A DNA stretch of 6,709 nucleotides from an uncultured Eubacteriales bacterium (GTDB lineage Bacteria; Bacillota; Clostridia; Oscillospirales; CAG-382): assembly GCA_900550505.1 (NCBI GenBank), contig URSI01000064.1, positions 1 to 6,709 of the forward strand, in the 5' to 3' direction. This document shows, in pieces, positions 1 to 4,115 of the stretch. A program made the translations under genes and the position numbers. The notes under the pieces were generated by a model. The model worked only from the letters and a program-made list of their open reading frames with translations, made no database searches and was not told the DNA's origin. Each line of letters starts with the position of its first letter. Within the stretch, counting starts at the first letter, position 1.

Positions 1-955
1 ATTCGTTATCCTTGAGGTAATCTTTTGCGTATGTCAGCACCTTATTTATCGTGATGACACCTTCCGTAACCAGATCAACACCCTCTATGGTAGCGGTAGG
101 CGGTACATCTTTGTCGATAAAATCAAGGTTGGGTACGAGTTTCTTACCAAGATACTGTGCTGCGATCGTGGATGTTGTTCCGCCGCAGACGATATGTTTT
201 CCTTCCTTTGAGAAGAAAAGAGCCATCATCTTGTTGCAGTCGTTTCTGTTTGAAGGCGGTCCGATGAGAAGATTCATCGGTTCACGCTTGCGTATCCGTA
301 TCGTGAGCGCCGTCGTATCGTCTCCCGGTTGACCGCCGTACAGTCTGCGGCATTCGTCAAGCAGTATAGTATTAAGCGTTTTTGCGGTGAACCCTACGTC
401 GTAAAGCGGCTCCATGTATTCGATGATATCTTTTCGTTCCCAACCGAAATTGTGCTCAATCCCTACGCCGGCGTGTATGCAACCGTCGCTCATGGCTATG
501 AACACATCGTTTTCACGGAGTTTGATGTGTGAAAAGCTGATCAGTTTTCCTTCTATTGTTTGCGTGCTGCGGTCGAGTTCGCAGTTTTTGCCGTCCCTCA
601 GCAATATGACAGGAGGGTTATCATACTCGATTATCTCCGCTTCATCGTTGTCGACAAGACGAATGATCGTAAATGTCGAGTAAGCGACTTTTCTTTCGGA
701 ACACACCGGCAGGGTAGAAACGATCGTGCGTACACAATCTTCTATCCGCATCCCCTCAGCCATCATCGTGCATATTATTGTAGAAGTCAGCGTAGATAAT
801 ATATTTGCCTTGACACCGCTGCCCAGACCATCTGCAAGCACGATGACCTTTGAGTTGTCGTCTTCGCGCTCGATTATGTCTATATGATCTCCGCAGGTCT
901 GTTCACCGTATTTTATCAGACTGTTGTATCCGATATCGGCGCAGAGATTATTCAT
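1..955 (-). CDS. SpoIIE/PP2C-type protein phosphatase, 3' end cut by the window edge
   Basis: An open frame from an ATG at 955 to the left edge, 318 residues visible without a stop. Residues about 20-222 are a PP2C-like (SpoIIE/RsbU) Ser/Thr phosphatase domain: CGDH (Asp23), VIVLADGLGSGVKAN with Asp42, AYSTFTI, YDNPPVILLRDG, AMSDG with Asp157, and GDDTTALTI with Asp212 and Asp213. All metal-binding acidic motifs are present, so it should be active. Residues from about 226 on form an additional C-terminal region that I cannot assign, with GPPSNRNDC and a CGGTTSTIAAQYLG motif. No membrane segment or sensor domain is visible, so the signal probably comes from its partner. The start overlaps the hydS stop by 8 bases and has AAGGAG (966-971) 10 bases upstream. 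This is the expected output partner of the PAS-bearing sensory hydrogenase, acting on an unknown phosphoprotein. Genes further left cannot be seen. Confidence 0.92.
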   Translation of the reverse strand, partial: MNNLCADIGYNSLIKYGEQTCGDHIDIIEREDDNSKVIVLADGLGSGVKANILSTLTSTIICTMMAEGMRIEDCVRTIVSTLPVCSERKVAYSTFTIIRLVDNDEAEIIEYDNPPVILLRDGKNCELDRSTQTIEGKLISFSHIKLRENDVFIAMSDGCIHAGVGIEHNFGWERKDIIEYMEPLYDVGFTAKTLNTILLDECRRLYGGQPGDDTTALTIRIRKREPMNLLIGPPSNRNDCNKMMALFFSKEGKHIVCGGTTSTIAAQYLGKKLVPNLDFIDKDVPPTATIEGVDLVTEGVITINKVLTYAKDYLKDNE

Positions 956-2630
956 TTTCTATGCTCTCCTTGAGCTTTGTGAGTGCGATCTTCGTCTCGG
1001 CGGCAGTCTCACCGAGCAGTGATGCTATTTCCTGAACGATACGCATCTGCTTGTCAACGACCTTGTCTGCGATCTCGACGGTCTGGCGGCTGATTGTTTC
1101 CTTTTTCTCACGCTCGGATTCTTCTTCGGTCACGTCACGCATAATACACATCAGCACACGGTACGAGCGGTCGAATATTATAGTTTCTTCGACATACCGC
1201 TTGTATTCCGCCAGATAAATACGTTTGTTGTATATGCCTCTGCCGGTATTCAGCACCTCAAGAAAATCCTTGGGGTCAAGTATCCGTATAAGAGGTTCGC
1301 CCAGCACGTCGCCTGCGTTGCGTATGTTCATTATGTTCATTGCAGAGCGGTTTATCTGTTGTACTTCAAGGTCTTCATTCAGGACTATGATACCGTTCGG
1401 GGTGTTATTTATGATGTTGCCGGAGAAGCTCTCGGCGCGTTCTTTCAGGAACGGCAGGCACATTGATATTTCGGCTTTGCCTCTGTATACCGCAATAGCT
1501 TTTTCTCTGCACGAATTGTAGCCGCAGGTACCGCAATTGAGTTCGTCTTCCGGCTTTGTTTTACCCATCTTGGCGAGTATCTCTTTGATCTCAACTTCGG
1601 TGGGAACATTGAAATCCTCACGTATATTGGGCATTAATTTTGCCATGGTTTCCTTGGGCAGGGGATCTACTTTGAAATCCGTTTTACCTGCATAGGCATT
1701 TATGAGCGTAAAATCTTTGAGAGGAGAAGGATGATATTTTTCCATTACCGGACCGCCTATGCAACTGCCGGCACATGCGGACATCTCTATGAAACAGTTG
1801 TGGACCGCACCGTTTCTGATGTCGTTGAGCGCTGCAATGCAGTTTTCAACACCATCAAGTGCTATGTAATTGTAGCCTGCAGCGTCACAGTTCATAGATT
1901 TAAGGATTCCGCCGGTAGTCGGGAAAAGTCTGGTAAGACCTTCAGAGCCGTTTGACGGCTCGTCCACGTGTTCGATCGTGACATTTTGCTCGTCCATCCA
2001 TTCGGTAAGCTCTTCAAATGTGAGCACAGCGTCCACGATACCGGGATACCGGTCGCCTTCGTCTTTTTTGGCAAGGCACGGTCCGATAAACACCGTCTTG
2101 GCATTCGGTATTCGTCTCTTGATATCAAGGCAGTGTGCCTGCATGGGAGACACGATGTCGGCAAGGCAGGAGATCAGATCAGGAAAATGCTTTTGGATCA
2201 GGAGGTTCACGGAGTGACAGCATGAGGATATAATAATATCTCTGCCGTCCTGAGCGAGCATCCTGTCATATTCGGATTTTACCAGCTTGGCGCCTATTGC
2301 CGTTTCCTCTGCATCGGCAAATCCCAGTTTTTTCAGCGCTTGTCGCATAGAAGCTATTCCGGCGCCGTTGTAATTCGCGACAAAGGACGGGGCAAGGCTT
2401 GCGATGACGGGATCGCCGCTCATCATAAGTACCTTCACCGTTTCCAATTCGCTGACTATTTCTTTGGCGTTCTGAGGGCATACGACAAAGCAACGCCCGC
2501 AAAGGATACATTCCTCTGGGACTATATTGGCCTGTCCCGCTGAAAAACGTATGGATTTGACGGGACAGTTCCGAATGCATTTATAACAGTTTTTGCAATT
2601 TGATTTTTTGAGTTTGAGAAATTCAGCCAT
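948..2630 (-). CDS. hydS: Sensory [FeFe]-hydrogenase with C-terminal PAS domain (HydS type, group C)
   Basis: A 560-residue, probably cytoplasmic protein. Domains in order: a ferredoxin domain with two [4Fe-4S] motifs (Cys12/15/18/22 and Cys41/44/47/51); an [FeFe]-hydrogenase H-cluster domain (about 75-340) with L1 SSCCHS (Cys137/138), L2 GPCLAKKDE (Cys185) and L3 SACAGSCIGGP (Cys286/290); an extra iron-sulfur motif CGTCGYNSC...C (Cys366/369/374/391); a PAS domain (about 402-505); and a charged helical tail (about 505-560) that looks like a signalling helix or coiled coil. All H-cluster cysteines are kept. The Met before L2 Pro-Cys is Gly, and L3 lacks the GGGQP ending of catalytic enzymes; both fit a sensory rather than H2-producing role. 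The ATG at 2630 is preferred over the upstream ATG at 2732, because the 34 extra codons overlap the thioesterase gene and carry no family sequence. AAGGAG lies 14 bases upstream, a long spacing, so re-initiation after the thioesterase stop is likely. The stop overlaps the phosphatase start. Confidence 0.93.
   Translation of the reverse strand: MAEFLKLKKSNCKNCYKCIRNCPVKSIRFSAGQANIVPEECILCGRCFVVCPQNAKEIVSELETVKVLMMSGDPVIASLAPSFVANYNGAGIASMRQALKKLGFADAEETAIGAKLVKSEYDRMLAQDGRDIIISSCCHSVNLLIQKHFPDLISCLADIVSPMQAHCLDIKRRIPNAKTVFIGPCLAKKDEGDRYPGIVDAVLTFEELTEWMDEQNVTIEHVDEPSNGSEGLTRLFPTTGGILKSMNCDAAGYNYIALDGVENCIAALNDIRNGAVHNCFIEMSACAGSCIGGPVMEKYHPSPLKDFTLINAYAGKTDFKVDPLPKETMAKLMPNIREDFNVPTEVEIKEILAKMGKTKPEDELNCGTCGYNSCREKAIAVYRGKAEISMCLPFLKERAESFSGNIINNTPNGIIVLNEDLEVQQINRSAMNIMNIRNAGDVLGEPLIRILDPKDFLEVLNTGRGIYNKRIYLAEYKRYVEETIIFDRSYRVLMCIMRDVTEEESEREKKETISRQTVEIADKVVDKQMRIVQEIASLLGETAAETKIALTKLKESIENE
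966..971 (-). promoter_or_regulatory. Ribosome binding site of the phosphatase gene inside hydS
   Basis: AAGGAG on the minus strand within the last codons of hydS, 10 bases from the phosphatase ATG at 955. It supports that start and the 8-base overlap of the two genes. Confidence 0.75.
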
Positions 2631-3024
2631 TTGACGTATTCTTTCTCCTTCCCAGCGCTTTTTCAAGAAAACGCGCCGAATCCACGACGAAGCGTTCATG
2701 TTCGCATTCGCCGACGACTCCGGCGTCATCATAAACGGTGAGCGTAAAAACCAACCGTCTCCCGTCGATCTTTGTCAGCACGCTCTCGCATGTTACCTGC
2801 ATGCCGACAGGCGTTGCAGCAACATGCGAAAGCCGCAGCAGGGTGCCGACAGAGGTCTTGCCCTCTCCGAGCAGCTCCTCTACGCTCTCTGCCGCGGTAG
2901 CTTCGCACAGCGTAGCCATGGCGGGCGTGGCGAAAACGGGGAGTGTTCCGCTCCCCACTTTCGCCGCGGTGTTTTCAGCGCCTACTGTAACGGTCTTTTT
3001 GCTTTTAAGGCCTTCGGTCAGCAT
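2623..3024 (-). CDS. FlK-type hotdog-fold acyl-CoA thioesterase family protein
   Basis: A 133-residue single hotdog-domain protein related to fluoroacetyl-CoA thioesterase FlK of Streptomyces cattleya. Hallmarks are MLTEGLK at the start, then ENTAAKVGSGTLPVFATP, the central helix beginning PAMATLCEATA, and LRLSHVAATPVGMQV. The residues matching the FlK triad (Thr42, Glu50, His76) are Thr33, Glu41 and His67, with exactly the same 8- and 26-residue spacings, so hydrolysis of a short acyl-CoA is plausible. The real substrate cannot be read from the sequence. I chose the ATG at 3024 because the protein then begins at the family's usual position. A GTG at 3033 is an alternative (136 residues). GGAAGGA (3037-3043) lies 12 bases before the ATG and 3 before the GTG, so spacing does not settle it. 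The stop overlaps the hydS start by 8 bases. This is the member of the operon whose presence is hardest to explain. Confidence 0.9.
   Translation of the reverse strand: MLTEGLKSKKTVTVGAENTAAKVGSGTLPVFATPAMATLCEATAAESVEELLGEGKTSVGTLLRLSHVAATPVGMQVTCESVLTKIDGRRLVFTLTVYDDAGVVGECEHERFVVDSARFLEKALGRRKNTSNG
2645..2650 (-). promoter_or_regulatory. Probable ribosome binding site of hydS inside the thioesterase gene
   Basis: AAGGAG on the minus strand within the last codons of the thioesterase gene, 14 bases from the ATG at 2630. The spacing is longer than usual, so initiation probably leans on ribosomes terminating at the overlapping stop (2623-2625). Confidence 0.55.
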
Positions 3025-3095
3025 TAAAGGCACCGATCCTTCCGATTGTTCTTCTTATCTCCTCATTACGGTTGCGGAGATCTTATTGAGAAAAA
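3025..3095 (-). other. Largest intergenic spacer, with a weak inverted repeat (ferredoxin to thioesterase)
   Basis: This 71-base gap is the only sizeable non-coding stretch. It holds ATCTCC and GGAGAT (about 3058-3082) as a perfect 6-base inverted repeat around a 13-base loop, overlapping a competing CTCA/TGAG pair. No U-run follows the stem, so it is not a convincing terminator. I see no clear -35/-10 pair. A purine-rich GGAAGGA (3037-3043) near the right distance serves the thioesterase start. It may affect RNA stability or relative expression within the operon, but this is weak. Confidence 0.3.
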
Positions 3096-3335
3096 TTATG
3101 CCTTGGCAAGAATCTCTTTCTCAAAGAATTCTTTTGTCGTTTCCGGAGTGACGGAATGGAAAACGTCATCGACCGTCACACACACACCCTGCTGGCATTT
3201 GCCCATGCAGAACGTACCGCCGAGATCAACTTTTTCCTTCAGTCCGTTCTGGGCGATCAGGTACTGAAGCTGCTCGACTACCTGACGTGAACCTTTGATG
3301 TGGCAGGAACTGCCGATACATACGGTTACTTTCAT
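3096..3335 (-). CDS. Small thioredoxin-like [2Fe-2S] ferredoxin (NuoE-like domain)
   Basis: A 79-residue stand-alone (2Fe-2S) ferredoxin of the thioredoxin-like fold, the same fold as the NuoE/HydC-type subunit C-terminal domains of complex I and bifurcating hydrogenases. The cluster ligands are visible as Cys6 and Cys11 (CIGSSCH) and Cys43 and Cys47 (CMGKC), in the family arrangement of two Cys pairs about 31 residues apart. A further Cys52 follows in the QGVCV strand. The chosen ATG at 3335 sits 7 bases after GGAGGT (3343-3348). An upstream in-frame start at 3365 would overlap the kinase and run through this ribosome site, so I reject it. The gene begins 16 bases after the kinase stop. The likely role is single-electron transfer, possibly to or from the sensory hydrogenase encoded two genes downstream (inference). 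The family call is strong and the partner is unproven. Confidence 0.93.
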   Translation of the reverse strand: MKVTVCIGSSCHIKGSRQVVEQLQYLIAQNGLKEKVDLGGTFCMGKCQQGVCVTVDDVFHSVTPETTKEFFEKEILAKA

Positions 3336-3342
3336 TTTTATT

Positions 3343-3348
3343 ACCTCC
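3343..3348 (-). promoter_or_regulatory. Ribosome binding site fixing the start of the [2Fe-2S] ferredoxin
   Basis: GGAGGT on the minus strand, 7 bases before the ATG at 3335. It decides this start over an in-frame upstream start at 3365 that would overlap the kinase gene. Confidence 0.85.
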
Positions 3349-3351
3349 GGT

Positions 3352-4101
3352 TTATTCGTAATCAACTACCGATACCCACGAAAGCAGGAATTCACGCTCC
3401 TTGGCGTTGCCTTTGACCGACTGCGAGGCAGCGACTATCGGCATCCATTTCTGAACGTACTGTTTCGCCGTATCGCTCTTGGTGCAGAAGAGTTTGAGAT
3501 ACTTGTCGGCCGTGGCGATATCGCCTGCAAGCCAAAAGAGCAGATAGGTGCGTGCAGCGTCCGCAGATGCGTTGCCGCGTGTCGCGTGCGACCAGTCGAG
3601 TATATACGGCGTACCGTCGTCGGAAATGATAATGTTTGACGGGTTGAAGTCGCCGTGACAGAGCTTGTCATGCTTGGGCATTGCTTCGAGCCTTGTGTGC
3701 AGATCGTATCTTGTAGTCGCATCAAGATCTGCCTGCGATATCTTGCGATTCATCTTTTCGCGCAGACTGTTGAGCAACGGAACTTTTTTGGAGTGCATTT
3801 CAAGCTGGAGGTCAACAAAGAGGTTGAGATATTCGTCCGCTTTGTCGGGGTTCTCCTTCATGAGCCTGTCGAGCGTACGACCCGGGATGTAGTCCGACAC
3901 TATTGCCCACCTGTCTTCGATCTTGGTGATCTCCACGACCTTTGGGATGTTCAGCCCGGTGTCTTCAACTCTCGCCTGGTTCAGCGCTTCGTTGAGAATG
4001 TCAGCCTTGGAAAAGCTGCTGTCAAAAGCCTTGATGGCGTGCACGCCGTCACGGTATACCGTTTTGTTATTTCTGACGGCAATGATTCTGTCGAGATTCA
4101 T
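3352..4101 (-). CDS. APH-fold (aminoglycoside phosphotransferase superfamily) small kinase, substrate unknown
   Basis: A 249-residue soluble protein of the APH/choline-kinase superfamily, which phosphorylates small molecules or, more rarely, proteins. Visible landmarks are a likely ATP-anchoring Lys24 (HAIKAFD) paired with Glu38, a hinge-like stretch IVSDYIPGRTLDRL (residues 67-80), the catalytic loop HGDFNPSN with His149, Asp151 and Asn156, and the metal-binding Asp169 in YILDWSHA. All key kinase residues are therefore present. A hydrophobic helical region follows, and the protein ends SVVDYE. The ATG at 4101 has an excellent ribosome site (TAAGGAGG, 6 bases from its core to the start) that contains the adhE stop, so the start is secure and the gene is coupled to adhE. 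In the comparable R. albus locus a gene in this position was described as a putative Ser/Thr protein kinase. That suggests a signalling role opposite the phosphatase at the end of this operon, which is inference. Nothing here indicates antibiotic resistance. Confidence 0.88.
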   Translation of the reverse strand: MNLDRIIAVRNNKTVYRDGVHAIKAFDSSFSKADILNEALNQARVEDTGLNIPKVVEITKIEDRWAIVSDYIPGRTLDRLMKENPDKADEYLNLFVDLQLEMHSKKVPLLNSLREKMNRKISQADLDATTRYDLHTRLEAMPKHDKLCHGDFNPSNIIISDDGTPYILDWSHATRGNASADAARTYLLFWLAGDIATADKYLKLFCTKSDTAKQYVQKWMPIVAASQSVKGNAKEREFLLSWVSVVDYE

Positions 4102-4107
4102 GGTGAG

Positions 4108-4115
4108 CCTCCTTA
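4108..4115 (-). promoter_or_regulatory. Ribosome binding site of the kinase gene, containing the adhE stop codon
   Basis: On the minus strand TAAGGAGG reads both as the adhE TAA stop and as a near-perfect Shine-Dalgarno sequence, with 6 bases between GGAGG and the ATG at 4101. Ribosomes finishing adhE stop on the site used to start the kinase, which argues for translational coupling. Confidence 0.85.

Noticed and set aside
51..799. Several plus-strand open frames at the left end, as possible genes
   Set aside because: The minus-strand phosphatase frame runs through this whole region with clear PP2C motifs.
948..2630. Catalytic H2-producing hydrogenase HydA
   Set aside because: Changed L2 and L3 motifs, the extra iron-sulfur motif and the C-terminal PAS domain fit the sensory type instead.
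2631..2732. Longer hydS reading frame starting at the ATG at 2732
   Set aside because: The extra 34 codons lie inside the thioesterase coding sequence in another frame and show no family features. The ferredoxin motif begins right after the ATG at 2630.
3058..3082. Rho-independent terminator between ferredoxin and thioesterase genes
   Set aside because: The stem is only 6 bases with a 13-base loop and no following U-run.
2738..3151. 137-codon plus-strand open frame opposite the thioesterase and ferredoxin
   Set aside because: It is low-complexity, Ser/Val/Leu-rich, spans two genes antisense and has no motif. It is a shadow of codon use on the other strand.
3352..4101. Aminoglycoside resistance gene
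   Set aside because: Only the general APH fold is shared. The operon context is metabolic and signalling, and no mobile element or resistance neighbour is present.
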